Source: Hymenobacter sp. 5317J-9
GTDB lineage: Bacteria; Bacteroidota; Bacteroidia; Cytophagales; Hymenobacteraceae
NCBI RefSeq assembly: GCF_022921075.1
Contig: NZ_CP095050.1
Span: 2,666,001 to 2,730,000, forward strand
Length of the DNA stretch: 64,000 bases
Direction of reading: 5' to 3'
In this document: positions 7,359 to 15,468 of the stretch, piece by piece
How the letters are laid out: every line of letters starts with the position of its first letter
How positions within the stretch are numbered: position 1 is the first letter of the stretch
Notes under the pieces: generated by a model
What the model was told of the DNA's origin: nothing
What the model saw: the letters and a program-made list of their open reading frames with translations, nothing else
Databases searched by the model: none
Position numbers and translations under genes: made by a program

Positions 7359-9656
7359 TTACTTGCCTGCCGTTTCTTCCTTGGTCACTCGTTCGTGGTA
7401 GGCTGCGAACAGAAACTCCAGTCGCTCTTGCTCGGTGGCAAAGGGCTCGGGGCGGAAGCACCGCTCCACGGCCGCATCGAGGTGGGCCACGGCGGCCGCC
7501 AGCTCCGGCGTAAGGTCGTCGTGCCAATACCCATGCACGGGGATTTGGGCGGCGTGCGACTTGGGCGCCGCGTGCACGGCGGCCACGGCGGCTTCTACGG
7601 CGGCTACCTGCCCAGGGGTGGGGGCCAAGGGAAAGGGGAAATGATAGTAGGTAAGGGCGCCGTCGTTGCGGTAGCCATACTTCCAGGTGTCGCACAGCTG
7701 GCGCACCCAGGCGCCAAACATGGCCGAGATAATCAGCCCGAACAGGTAAGGGGTGGCCGGAGCAATGTATTCGACGCCGCTCGCAGCCATCATACCTGGA
7801 GCCAGTAAGGCTGCCGCCAAATGCTCTACCTCGGGGCGAATGCCCGGGGCCAGGGCAATGAAACCGGTGGCCACCGGCGCTTCGTCTTCCGACCAGTCGT
7901 AAGTCGATGCATCGGCCGTTCCGAAGGCCAAGGAGCTGTCCTGCCGGTACGCATGCACGGCATCGCGCATCTTGCGCAGCCGCGGCAGCTCCGGCCAAGC
8001 GTGGGCGGGCACTTCGGCCAGCCGCACGCACCACAGCCGCCTGGGGTCGCGGTAAAAGATGGACGACAGGAACGGGTGGACGTAAGACGCCGCGGCCGGC
8101 TCCCGGGCCAGTAGCGCGTGCCGTTGGTCTTCCGACAGCATGGTGTGCCCTCCATCGAATGGCGAGCTGCCTTCGGCAAGCCGCGGCACCGGGGCCAGGG
8201 GCCCGGTTCGGGGGGCAAACCAGGCATCGGGAGCAGCCAGCAGGTAGTGATTGATGTGGGGCACCAGTTGCAGGCGGGGTTCGCTCAGCGGGGTGTCGTA
8301 GGCAAACAGCTGCCGGGGCTGGCCCGTGGCCTTGCCCAGGCCCACCACCACGTTGCTGCCAGTGGCATGCCCACCGGGCAGCGCTTTCCAGGCAAACGGC
8401 CGGTGGGCAAACAAGAGGCTGAGGTCATAGTCCTGCAGCAACTCTTGCCATTCCGCGGCGCGGTTGGGGCCCTGCATGTCGTTTTTAAAAAGTATGAAAG
8501 CAGCGCGCACATGCAGCGCGTGCTGCATATACTTGGCTATCTGCTGCAAATTGCTGCCGCCCACATAGCGCGGCTCCGCCGAAGTGAGGCGGTCGGGGTG
8601 CCAGTATTTCGGGCTGACATCGCCGCTGTTCAGAAAATTGCTCAGGATAAAATCGACACCCGGAAACGTTGTTTCCCACCCCGCCGTGAGCTCAAAGCGG
8701 CACAGGATATGCGCAGCCTCCGCCACCGGCCGGCGCACAGACGGCTGCCCCAGGGCGGCCGCAAACTGCTGGTTCAGCTGGTGGTCTGCCAGCCAGAGGG
8801 CCAGCGCAGCCACCCGGGCCGGGAAGGTTTCGAGCGCCAGGCCGGCGCACTGGCTCAGCTTCACCCGCGGCACTGCTTCCGGGCGCGGCTTCCCTTCGGG
8901 TGCTTTGCCGCCGCGTGCCTGTACCACGGCCAGCTCCAGCAGGCGCAGCTCACGGTAAGCCACCACCAGCACGTTGCCGCCGCTGCAGGCGGGGTCGAAC
9001 AGCTTGATGGTGCTGAGGCGCTGATGCAGGGCCTCCAGGCGGGCCGCGTCGTGGCCGGCCTGGGCCAGTTGCTGGTGCAGCTCGTCCAGAAACAACGGCC
9101 CGATGATTTTGAAAATGTGTACGTCGGGCGTGTAGCGCGCATCAAGCCATTGCCGCTTGTTGGGGTCATCCACGGCCAGAAACAGGGAGCCAAAAACGGT
9201 GGGGGAAATGCGCTCCCAGGCGCAGCGCGTGCAGGCCAGCAGCTGCTCGCGCAGCTCGGTCGTGAAGGCCGGCAGCGGCAGCGCTTCGCCAAACAGCGCT
9301 TCGCCCAGGTAGGGCAGCGTGGCCAGCCAGGGCGGTAGCTGGGCCGGGCGCTGAGCCACCGGATGGCTCAGCACCTGGAATAGCTCTTGCAGCCGCGCGG
9401 CGGTGTCGGCGCCGTCGGGGCGGGTGTGCGCTTCCAGCAGGTGCCGAAACTGATTTTTCTCGAAAATGCCGTTGTCTTCGGCAAAACAGCAGAAGGCCAC
9501 GCGCACCAGCAGCTCTTCGAAGGCCCGGTCCTGGGCGGGTACTTCGCCGAAGCCCGTGGCGCGCAAGCCATCGTGCAGCTGCCCGAGCCGCTCAGCGGCT
9601 TCAAAGCTGGCAGGGTCGTCGGGCAGGTAGGGTGGAGTCGGGAACGGGAGGGGCAT
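7359..9656 (-). CDS. MmeI-family DNA methyltransferase homologue with altered catalytic motifs
   Basis: A 765-residue protein that aligns by motif with the helical, methyltransferase and target-recognition parts of MmeI-type IIL restriction-modification enzymes. Visible are Phe-Ala-Glu-Asp-Asn-Gly-Ile-Phe (~58-65), Arg-Tyr-Thr-Pro (~174-177), Phe-Ala-His-Arg-Pro-Phe, and the C-terminal Asp-Leu-Thr-Pro-Glu-Leu segment. The N-terminal nuclease domain of MmeI is missing. The SAM motif reads Asp-Pro-Ala-Cys-Ser-Gly-Gly (221-227), with Ser and Gly swapped. The catalytic Asn-Pro-Pro-Phe/Tyr is replaced by Ser-Asn-Phe-Leu-Asn (339-343). It is intact and in frame, so probably a non-methylating DNA-binding relative. 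ATG 9656 gives the family's usual region; in-frame upstream starts exist at 9716 and 9791. A TACCTTCA box 6 bp upstream would make the transcript nearly leaderless. Confidence 0.85.
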   Translation of the reverse strand: MPLPFPTPPYLPDDPASFEAAERLGQLHDGLRATGFGEVPAQDRAFEELLVRVAFCCFAEDNGIFEKNQFRHLLEAHTRPDGADTAARLQELFQVLSHPVAQRPAQLPPWLATLPYLGEALFGEALPLPAFTTELREQLLACTRCAWERISPTVFGSLFLAVDDPNKRQWLDARYTPDVHIFKIIGPLFLDELHQQLAQAGHDAARLEALHQRLSTIKLFDPACSGGNVLVVAYRELRLLELAVVQARGGKAPEGKPRPEAVPRVKLSQCAGLALETFPARVAALALWLADHQLNQQFAAALGQPSVRRPVAEAAHILCRFELTAGWETTFPGVDFILSNFLNSGDVSPKYWHPDRLTSAEPRYVGGSNLQQIAKYMQHALHVRAAFILFKNDMQGPNRAAEWQELLQDYDLSLLFAHRPFAWKALPGGHATGSNVVVGLGKATGQPRQLFAYDTPLSEPRLQLVPHINHYLLAAPDAWFAPRTGPLAPVPRLAEGSSPFDGGHTMLSEDQRHALLAREPAAASYVHPFLSSIFYRDPRRLWCVRLAEVPAHAWPELPRLRKMRDAVHAYRQDSSLAFGTADASTYDWSEDEAPVATGFIALAPGIRPEVEHLAAALLAPGMMAASGVEYIAPATPYLFGLIISAMFGAWVRQLCDTWKYGYRNDGALTYYHFPFPLAPTPGQVAAVEAAVAAVHAAPKSHAAQIPVHGYWHDDLTPELAAAVAHLDAAVERCFRPEPFATEQERLEFLFAAYHERVTKEETAGK

Positions 9657-9802
9657 GGCGATGAAGGTAGGCAAAACGGGTTGAGGTTGCGCAAGTCTCT
9701 GGGCTGCCTTGTGCATCGGCTGTGCGCTGCTCGGTTGTTTCCGGCTGCTGCTTCCCCGACCATTGTGGCCGCAGTTGCGTACCAAGCCCAAAACCCACGC
9801 CC

Positions 9803-10300
9803 ATGCTTCCCCGCACCCAAGCCCGTCCGCCTGCCACCTTCGACGCCGATGAGCGCCTGCGCTGGGTCGAGCGCATTGCCCGGCTCATGGACAGCCAGTT
9901 TGCGCTGCCCGGCACCCGCTTCCGCTTTGGCCTCGACCCGCTGCTGGGCCTGTTGCCCATAGTCGGCGACTTATCGACCACCGTGGTATCGGTGGCTTTG
10001 CTCCTGACCATGTTTCGGCACGGGGCCAGTGGGGCGCTGGTGGTGCGCATGGCCCTTAATATCCTCATCGATACGGTAGTGGGCGGCATTCCCATCCTCG
10101 GCAACCTGTTCGACTTTGCCTACAAAAGCAACGAGCGCAACGTGGCCCTGCTGCGCGCCCACTACGCCGAAGGCCGCCACACCGGCAGCGGCAAGGGTCT
10201 GGTGCTGCTCCTGCTGCTTTTCCTGGCTGCGGTAGTGGCGCTGGTGGGGTGGGGTAGCTACGAGCTGCTGCGCTGGGGCTGGCATTTCTTCAATCAATAG
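9803..10300 (+). CDS. DUF4112 membrane protein
   Basis: A 165-residue protein of the DUF4112 family. The signature region carries Asp-Pro-Leu-Leu-Gly-Leu-Leu-Pro (about 45-55) and a second Gly-Gly-Ile-Pro-Ile-Leu-Gly-Asn-Leu-Phe-Asp repeat. There are two hydrophobic segments in the middle and one near the C-terminus (~128-150). Function is unknown. ATG 9803 fits the family N-terminus; frames further upstream overlap the divergent gene's promoter. It ends at a clear terminator. Confidence 0.88.
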   Translation: MLPRTQARPPATFDADERLRWVERIARLMDSQFALPGTRFRFGLDPLLGLLPIVGDLSTTVVSVALLLTMFRHGASGALVVRMALNILIDTVVGGIPILGNLFDFAYKSNERNVALLRAHYAEGRHTGSGKGLVLLLLLFLAAVVALVGWGSYELLRWGWHFFNQ

Positions 10301-10332
10301 CCCCCTGCGACGTGGGATTCCCGATAAAAGTA

Positions 10333-10361
10333 AAAAGGCTGACCTTCTGGGTCAGCCTTTT
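10333..10361. terminator. bidirectional rho-independent terminator
   Basis: A perfect 12-bp stem, AAAAGGCTGACC/GGTCAGCCTTTT, with a 5-base loop. It serves the DUF4112 gene and the convergent amylase gene ending at 10394. Confidence 0.85.
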
Positions 10362-10393
10362 GGGGTTGTAGAAAGAGCGGAAGCTTCTTGCCG

Positions 10394-12205
10394 CTACTGC
10401 CAGGTGTCGTTGCGCACCTGGCTGGTGCCGGTGGGCGTGAACACACGGTTCGAGCCGCCTTCGTAGAGCACGTTGCCGGCGGCGTCCTTGCGGATGTACT
10501 TGAATTGCACCGAGGTACCGCTGGTCAGGTTGATGGTGCCTTTCCACACGGGGTAAGCCGCACCGCTGAGCTTGATGGCGTTGGCCGTGTTCCAGGCGCC
10601 CAGTTGGGCGGTGCTGCCCAGCACGTACACGTCCTGGCCGGTCACGGTGTTGCTATACGTCACGTTAAACTGCACGGCCGTGGTGCCGGTGGCGGGCGGC
10701 GTGGTGGTGCCGCCGGGTACCCACACGGCATAGGAGCGGGCCCCCACCGGGAACACGGCGTAGCCGCTGGCGTTGGTGGTGATGCTGCCGGCGTTGTTGC
10801 CGGTGGCGTCGGTGAGCGTGGCGTTGGCGAAGGGCGTGGTGATGCCCTTGCTGGCGGCCGTGCTACCATCGTTCAGCAGCAGCAGCAGCCCTTTGTGGCT
10901 GGCGTCGCCGGCCCGCGAGTAGGCGTACACGTTGGTGTCGTTCACGCTGGTGTATTCGTTGGCCGCCCCGTAGGCATTGGCTTTGCGAATGGCGATGAGC
11001 TTCTTAATCTGCGCGCCCAGGCCGTACTCGTAAAAGTCGCGGTAGAATACGCAGGGGTAGCCCTTTTCGCGGGTCAGGATGTAGGCGTAGGCCAGCATCT
11101 TCAGGTTCACCACCGGTGAGTACAGGGCGCCGCCCTGCTGGTCGGTGTCGTGGTTGTCCACGAAGGAAACCGACAGCGGCCCGTTGGCCTCCGTGAAGCC
11201 GGCAAATTGTAGCCCGCGCATGTCCCAGGCACCGTTGCCGTTGCTCATGTCCTGAAACGTGTAGTGCAGCGGCACGTCGAACAGGCTGGTGCGGCCTCCG
11301 GTGGCGGCAGCGTAGTTGTTCAGGTCGGTCAGGTTGCGGAACCAGGCCTCGCTCACGGCGAAGCGGCCGCTGGTGCCCTTCACCGCATCCAGCCACTGGT
11401 TCACAAAGGGCGTGTACATGTGCTTGGTGGCGTCCAGCCGGTAGCCGTCCAGCCCGAGCTTGGTCGTAATCCAGTTGCCCCAGCCAATGGTTTCGTTCAC
11501 GTTGGCCGCGTTGTTGTTGTACTGAATTTCGGAGCCCAGCAGGTTGTCGTAGGCATCACCGTTGGCGTAGGGCTGAAAGTCGTAGGCTTTCCACTGGTAC
11601 CAGCCGTTGTTGGGCGCCTGCTGCGTGGCGGTGAAGTTCTGCCAGTGCCACTGGTAGCTGCTGTAGGTGTTGCCCCGGCCGGGGTAGGTGAAGCTCGTGT
11701 ACACGTTGTACTGGCCGTTGGCCAGCTCCTGCGCATCGGCCGAGGTGAAGTGGTTCATCACCATGTCCTCGTATACCTGCACGCCCTGCCCGTGCAACGC
11801 CCCGATGGCGCTTTGCAGTTGGGCCAAGGTGCCGTAGCGCGTGGCCACGGTGCCTTTCTGGTTGAATTCGCCCAGGTCGTACCGGTCATACACGCCGTAG
11901 CCCACGTCCAGCGCGCCCGAGCCCTTATAAGCCGGCGGCAGCCACACGGCCGTGATGCCGGCCTGGCTCAGCTCGGTGGCTTTGCTGCCCAGGTTCTGCC
12001 ACCAGGTGCCGGCAGGGGTCGTGGTGGGGACGTCCCAGTAGAAGCCCTGCATCATCACCCCGTTGGCCACGGTGGCGTTGGCGGTGGTAGGGGCCACGGC
12101 GACGGGTAGGCCGGCGTTGGGCTGGGTGGCCTCTTTGGCGCAGCCGGCAAGCAGCAGACTGGCGGCGAAGGAGATGCGGGTGACCCCGCGCAAGAAGTTT
12201 GTCAT
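10394..12205 (-). CDS. alpha-amylase lipoprotein with C-terminal starch-binding domain
   Basis: A 603-residue GH13 glycosidase that cleaves alpha-1,4 bonds in starch or maltodextrins. The signal peptide ends in a lipobox (Leu-Leu-Leu-Ala-Gly-Cys22), so it is anchored in an envelope membrane, probably facing outward. Catalytic residues are visible: nucleophile Asp258 in Gly-Tyr-Arg-Leu-Asp, acid/base Glu286 in Ser-Glu-Ala-Trp, and Asp353 in Asn-His-Asp-Thr. Residues ~510-603 form a CBM20 starch-binding domain. ATG 12205 starts the signal peptide. It is a stand-alone gene without Sus-type neighbours, but a LacI-family operator consensus lies ~100 bp upstream, implying sugar-responsive control. 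Confidence 0.95.
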   Translation of the reverse strand: MTNFLRGVTRISFAASLLLAGCAKEATQPNAGLPVAVAPTTANATVANGVMMQGFYWDVPTTTPAGTWWQNLGSKATELSQAGITAVWLPPAYKGSGALDVGYGVYDRYDLGEFNQKGTVATRYGTLAQLQSAIGALHGQGVQVYEDMVMNHFTSADAQELANGQYNVYTSFTYPGRGNTYSSYQWHWQNFTATQQAPNNGWYQWKAYDFQPYANGDAYDNLLGSEIQYNNNAANVNETIGWGNWITTKLGLDGYRLDATKHMYTPFVNQWLDAVKGTSGRFAVSEAWFRNLTDLNNYAAATGGRTSLFDVPLHYTFQDMSNGNGAWDMRGLQFAGFTEANGPLSVSFVDNHDTDQQGGALYSPVVNLKMLAYAYILTREKGYPCVFYRDFYEYGLGAQIKKLIAIRKANAYGAANEYTSVNDTNVYAYSRAGDASHKGLLLLLNDGSTAASKGITTPFANATLTDATGNNAGSITTNASGYAVFPVGARSYAVWVPGGTTTPPATGTTAVQFNVTYSNTVTGQDVYVLGSTAQLGAWNTANAIKLSGAAYPVWKGTINLTSGTSVQFKYIRKDAAGNVLYEGGSNRVFTPTGTSQVRNDTWQ

Positions 12206-12232
12206 AAAGTGGTGGGAATGGTGAATGTTGGC

Positions 12233-12240
12233 CTCCAAGG
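12233..12240 (-). promoter_or_regulatory. candidate -7 box for the amylase gene
   Basis: TACCTTGG on the minus strand, 28 bp upstream of the start codon, one mismatch from TAnnTTTG. No TTG at -33 is visible at normal spacing. Confidence 0.35.
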
Positions 12241-12276
12241 TAGAGCGCCCTTCCCAAGCCACTGACGTGCAGAATT

Positions 12277-12319
12277 CTGGCTTTTTCAATATTGACAAAA
12301 GCCAGTGCAAACGATTGCA
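12277..12319 (-). promoter_or_regulatory. hairpin plus LacI-family operator upstream of the amylase
   Basis: TGCAAACGATTGCA at 12306-12319 fits the LacI/CcpA-type operator consensus TGNNANCGNTNNCA exactly and is palindromic except at two positions. It directly abuts a 9-bp inverted repeat, CTGGCTTTT (12277-12285) with AAAAGCCAG (12297-12305), whose loop holds the palindrome TCAATATTGA. LacI-family regulators control maltose and starch genes in many bacteria. Assignment here is inference. Confidence 0.55.
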
Positions 12320-12359
12320 TGATTACTATTTTGCGCCTCGCCGTATTGTTGCCAATTAT

Positions 12360-12390
12360 GATTTTAGCAAAATCAAATGCAAAATATTTT
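12360..12390. other. AT-rich dyads upstream of the amylase operator
   Basis: GATTTT-AGC-AAAATC (12360-12374) and the palindrome AAAATATTTT (12381-12390) lie in a markedly AT-rich stretch (about 12270-12460) that contrasts with the GC-rich surroundings. They may be binding sites or a bent-DNA promoter element. No gene is seen in 12206-12488. Confidence 0.35.
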
Positions 12391-12488
12391 CAGTATGCCA
12401 AGCATTCGCAACTAATGCTGTGTATAGTTGTAGTTTTATTGCCAGAACAAATTGTACGGAGAGCCCGGCGGCAATGAGCGGCAGCGGG

Positions 12489-14252
12489 TTAGCGCGCGGC
12501 GTCTACCCGGCCCGGTCCCAGCCAGCGCGCCACGGGGTAGCGGTTGTGGCCGGGCTCGTGGTAAGCCGAGTTCAGGTACACCCATTCCAGCTGGGCGGGG
12601 CCGTTGGCGGCAAAGGCGGGGTTGTCCTTCTTGAGTTTCTCCAGGCGCTCGCGCAAGGGCGCATCGCGGCGCAGCAGGTCGGCGGCCAAGTCTTCAAACA
12701 CGTAGTCGGAGAAATGCTCTTTTTGTTGCAGCACGCTGTCGAAGAAGCCCCAGGCAAAGAAGGAGTCGGTGGCCTGCGGCTCCAGGGTTTCCATCAGGTA
12801 GCGCACCGGCGCGGCGTCGTTGAGGTACACCACAACGTCGCCGGCGTGGAAAGTAGCGGTTTCGGCCACCTTGCGAAGCTGTACCTGGCTGTGCACATAG
12901 TGGCCTTCGAAGGGCCGTGGCGTGGTTTTGAAATCCTCAAAATAGTACGTTTCTACCGGCACGGTCACGTCCTGGGTCAGGGGCTCGGGCAGGACACCGT
13001 TGCGGCGCAGAATGTCCAGCACTTCGCCCCAGGCTCTTGGGATGAGGTAGGCGGTGGGCCGGGTAGCCGACGCCGTGGGCTTGAACGTGTTGAAATACTT
13101 CACGGGCCGCGTGAAGGGCGCCGTGCGGTCGTAGTACAGCCGGGGCTGGCCGCTCACGTCGCTGGGCTTCGTCTTGCCCTCGTAGCCCCGGAACTGCACC
13201 GTTTCGTGCTGGCTGTCGTCGAGGATCCAGGCCAGCGGAAATAGTGTTTGGGCGGCCATGTCGGCCGCCGCCTTGGCGCGGGCGGCGGCCAGGGCATCGG
13301 CCTGCTGGCCCACGGTTTCGAGCATGGTTTTCAGGAAGTCGTACGTGGAATGCACCCGCGGCGCGAAGGCCTTGAGCATGTGCGTCTCGGGCATGAAGCC
13401 GATGGTGTTGAACAAAGCCGCATAGCCCGTAGAGTAGCGCGGGCTTTCCAGAAACGCCTGCAGGCCGCTCTCGGGCGTTTTGCCTTCAAAGTCCACGTAG
13501 GGCGTCATGGGCCACTTTTTCTGCTCCATGCCCTTGTAGAGCGCGGGCAGCAGCTGGCCCTGCAGGTAGCTGCCCAACGCCGGAGCCAGCTTGCTGTGCT
13601 GGGTGGCAATGAGCGTCATAGTATACTGATAGTCGGCGCCGTTGGAGGTGTGGGTTTCCACAAACACATCGGGCTGCCATTTTTGAAACAGGGCAGCAAA
13701 CGAGCAGGCGTTGCGCGACTCCTGCTTGATGTAGTCGCGGTTCAAATCCAGGTGCCGGGCGTTGCCCCGGAAACCGTAAGCCGCCGGCCCGTTCTGGTTC
13801 ACGCGGGTGGTGGAGTTGCGGTTCAGCATCCCGTCAATGTTGTAGACGGGCACGATGACGACCGTCACGTTGCCCAGCAGCTTCTGCAGCGACTTCTGCT
13901 GCATCAGGTCGCGGGCCAGCATCATGCTGGCGTCGATGCCTTCGGGCTCGCCGGGGTGAATGCCGTTCTGAATGAACAGGATGCGCCGGTTTTTGCGGCG
14001 GGTGCTGGCCGGGTCGGCGTCGCCGTCGGGGCTCAGCACCACTTCGTGCAGCGGCAGGCCGGCATCGGTGGGGCCGGCTTCGGCCAGGTGCAGGTGCTGT
14101 GGGTAGGCGGCGGCCAGCTTCTGGTAATAGGCCACGCATTCGGCGTAGGTGGCGGTGGTGTTGCCGGCGGGGTCGTTTTCGAACGGCGTGCGCCAGGCGG
14201 CCGGCGGAGTGGGGGCGAGGGACATCAGCGAAGCAAGGAGAATGGCAAACAT
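12489..14252 (-). CDS. secreted M14-family zinc carboxypeptidase
   Basis: A 587-residue protein with a short N-terminal signal sequence. The zinc ligands are visible as His99-x-x-Glu102 (His-Pro-Gly-Glu) and His201 (Glu-Thr-His-Thr-Ser). Asn-Arg in His-Leu-Asp-Leu-Asn-Arg-Asp matches the substrate-carboxylate binding pair of M14 peptidases. The C-terminal ~250 residues are an additional domain typical of large Bacteroidota M14 proteins. It likely trims peptides in the periplasm or outside the cell. It is divergent from surE, and no terminator is visible before the amylase gene downstream. Confidence 0.9.
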   Translation of the reverse strand: MFAILLASLMSLAPTPPAAWRTPFENDPAGNTTATYAECVAYYQKLAAAYPQHLHLAEAGPTDAGLPLHEVVLSPDGDADPASTRRKNRRILFIQNGIHPGEPEGIDASMMLARDLMQQKSLQKLLGNVTVVIVPVYNIDGMLNRNSTTRVNQNGPAAYGFRGNARHLDLNRDYIKQESRNACSFAALFQKWQPDVFVETHTSNGADYQYTMTLIATQHSKLAPALGSYLQGQLLPALYKGMEQKKWPMTPYVDFEGKTPESGLQAFLESPRYSTGYAALFNTIGFMPETHMLKAFAPRVHSTYDFLKTMLETVGQQADALAAARAKAAADMAAQTLFPLAWILDDSQHETVQFRGYEGKTKPSDVSGQPRLYYDRTAPFTRPVKYFNTFKPTASATRPTAYLIPRAWGEVLDILRRNGVLPEPLTQDVTVPVETYYFEDFKTTPRPFEGHYVHSQVQLRKVAETATFHAGDVVVYLNDAAPVRYLMETLEPQATDSFFAWGFFDSVLQQKEHFSDYVFEDLAADLLRRDAPLRERLEKLKKDNPAFAANGPAQLEWVYLNSAYHEPGHNRYPVARWLGPGRVDAAR

Positions 14253-14298
14253 GGCCGCAAATTCACTCTAAAACCCGAACCACGCCCCACGGCCGCCG

Positions 14299-14306
14299 TA
14301 CCTTTG
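14299..14306 (+). promoter_or_regulatory. -7 promoter box for surE
   Basis: TACCTTTG, a perfect match to the Bacteroidota -7 element TAnnTTTG, 23 bp before the ATG. No TTG at the normal upstream distance is obvious. Confidence 0.55.
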
Positions 14307-14329
14307 GCCACATCCCCATCAGCTGCCTT

Positions 14330-15196
14330 ATGTCCGACGCCCCCACTCGCCCCCTCATTCTGGTTTCCAACGACGACGGTATCACCGCCCCCGGCATTCG
14401 CCACCTCGTCGAAATCGTCCAAGCCCTCGGGGCCGAGGTTGTGGTGGTAGCCCCCGATGCGCCGCAGTCGGGCATGGGCCACGCTATTACCATCGGCCAC
14501 GCCCTGCGCCTCACCAAAAACCCGGTGTTCGGCCCCGACGTGGAAGCCTACGAGTGCTCCGGCACCCCGGCCGACTGCGTGAAAATTGCCAAGCACTACG
14601 TGCTGAAAGACCGCACGCCCGACCTCGTGGTGTCCGGCATTAACCACGGCTCCAATGCTTCCGTGAACGTGCTGTATTCCGGCACCATGTCGGCCGCTAT
14701 TGAGGCCGCCATCGAGGGCCTGCCCGCCGTGGGCTTTTCGCTGTGCGAGTACGGTCCCAACGCTGACTTTTCGCACGTGGCCGACTGGGTGACGCAAGTG
14801 TGCCGCCACGCCCTCACCAACGGCATCCCCGTGGGCACGGCTCTGAACGTGAACATTCCCAAGAAGTCTGATACGCCCATTGCCGGCTTGCGCCTGGCCC
14901 GCCAGGCCCGCGCCAAGTGGCAGGAGGAGTTTGACCGCCGCCTCGACCCCTACCAGCGGCCGTATTACTGGCTCATCGGCTCGTTCATCAACCTCGACCA
15001 CGGCACCGACACCGACGAGTGGGCGCTGGCGCGCAATTACGTTTCGGTGGTGCCCTGCCAATTCGACCTCACGGCCGCGCACGGCCTGGCCCACCTCAGC
15101 CAGCGCTGGCAGCTGCCCCTGCCCGAAGCCAACGAGGCAACGTCGGCGCCCCAACCCATTGCGGCCGAGGACTACGGCGTGGCCGCACCCGAATAG
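14330..15196 (+). CDS. surE: 5'/3'-nucleotidase SurE
   Basis: A 288-residue survival protein SurE, a metal-dependent nucleoside monophosphate phosphatase. The diagnostic N-terminal Ser-Asn-Asp-Asp-Gly (13-17, Asp15/Asp16 metal ligands) is present, as are the Gly-Met-Gly-His and Cys-Ser-Gly-Thr-Pro-Ala-Asp-Cys segments and Ser-Gly-Ile-Asn-His-Gly-Ser-Asn. ATG 14330 puts the beta-strand and Asp-Asp motif at the expected distance; longer frames run into the divergent M14 gene. The last ~25 residues are an unconserved tail. It appears to be a single-gene unit. Confidence 0.96.
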   Translation: MSDAPTRPLILVSNDDGITAPGIRHLVEIVQALGAEVVVVAPDAPQSGMGHAITIGHALRLTKNPVFGPDVEAYECSGTPADCVKIAKHYVLKDRTPDLVVSGINHGSNASVNVLYSGTMSAAIEAAIEGLPAVGFSLCEYGPNADFSHVADWVTQVCRHALTNGIPVGTALNVNIPKKSDTPIAGLRLARQARAKWQEEFDRRLDPYQRPYYWLIGSFINLDHGTDTDEWALARNYVSVVPCQFDLTAAHGLAHLSQRWQLPLPEANEATSAPQPIAAEDYGVAAPE

Positions 15197-15207
15197 CCGC
15201 CGGGCTT

Positions 15208-15444
15208 TCAGGAGCCGGCGTGGCGGCGGGCAGTGCCTTTGGTGGCCGGCAGTGGCCGTACCAGCTTGGTGGGCATGGGCGCGTGGGCTGATTTGCGCAC
15301 CACTACCGGGTGCGCCGTGGCTGTGGCCGACGTGCCGGCGCCCAGCCGATGCACGGCCACAAGTTCGACCGTCACGGCAATGGCCACCACCAGCAGCAGG
15401 CCCGAAATCAGGAGTTTCAGCAAGATATGCACGGGGAATTCCAT
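15208..15444 (-). CDS. small single-pass membrane protein, downstream of the sensor kinase
   Basis: A 78-residue frame with one hydrophobic helix (about 8-32) and a basic, Ala/Thr/Pro-rich C-terminal tail. It begins 24 bp after the histidine-kinase stop on the same strand, so it may be the third gene of the two-component operon. A GGAG lies just before the ATG. No family is recognised. It could be a regulator of the kinase or a spurious frame. Confidence 0.45.
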   Translation of the reverse strand: MEFPVHILLKLLISGLLLVVAIAVTVELVAVHRLGAGTSATATAHPVVVRKSAHAPMPTKLVRPLPATKGTARRHAGS

Positions 15445-15468
15445 AACTCCCCGAAGTTACTTGCACCC

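Noticed and set aside
8118..9338. 406-codon plus-strand frame within the MmeI-like gene
   Set aside because: Antisense shadow; the minus-strand frame has clear family motifs.
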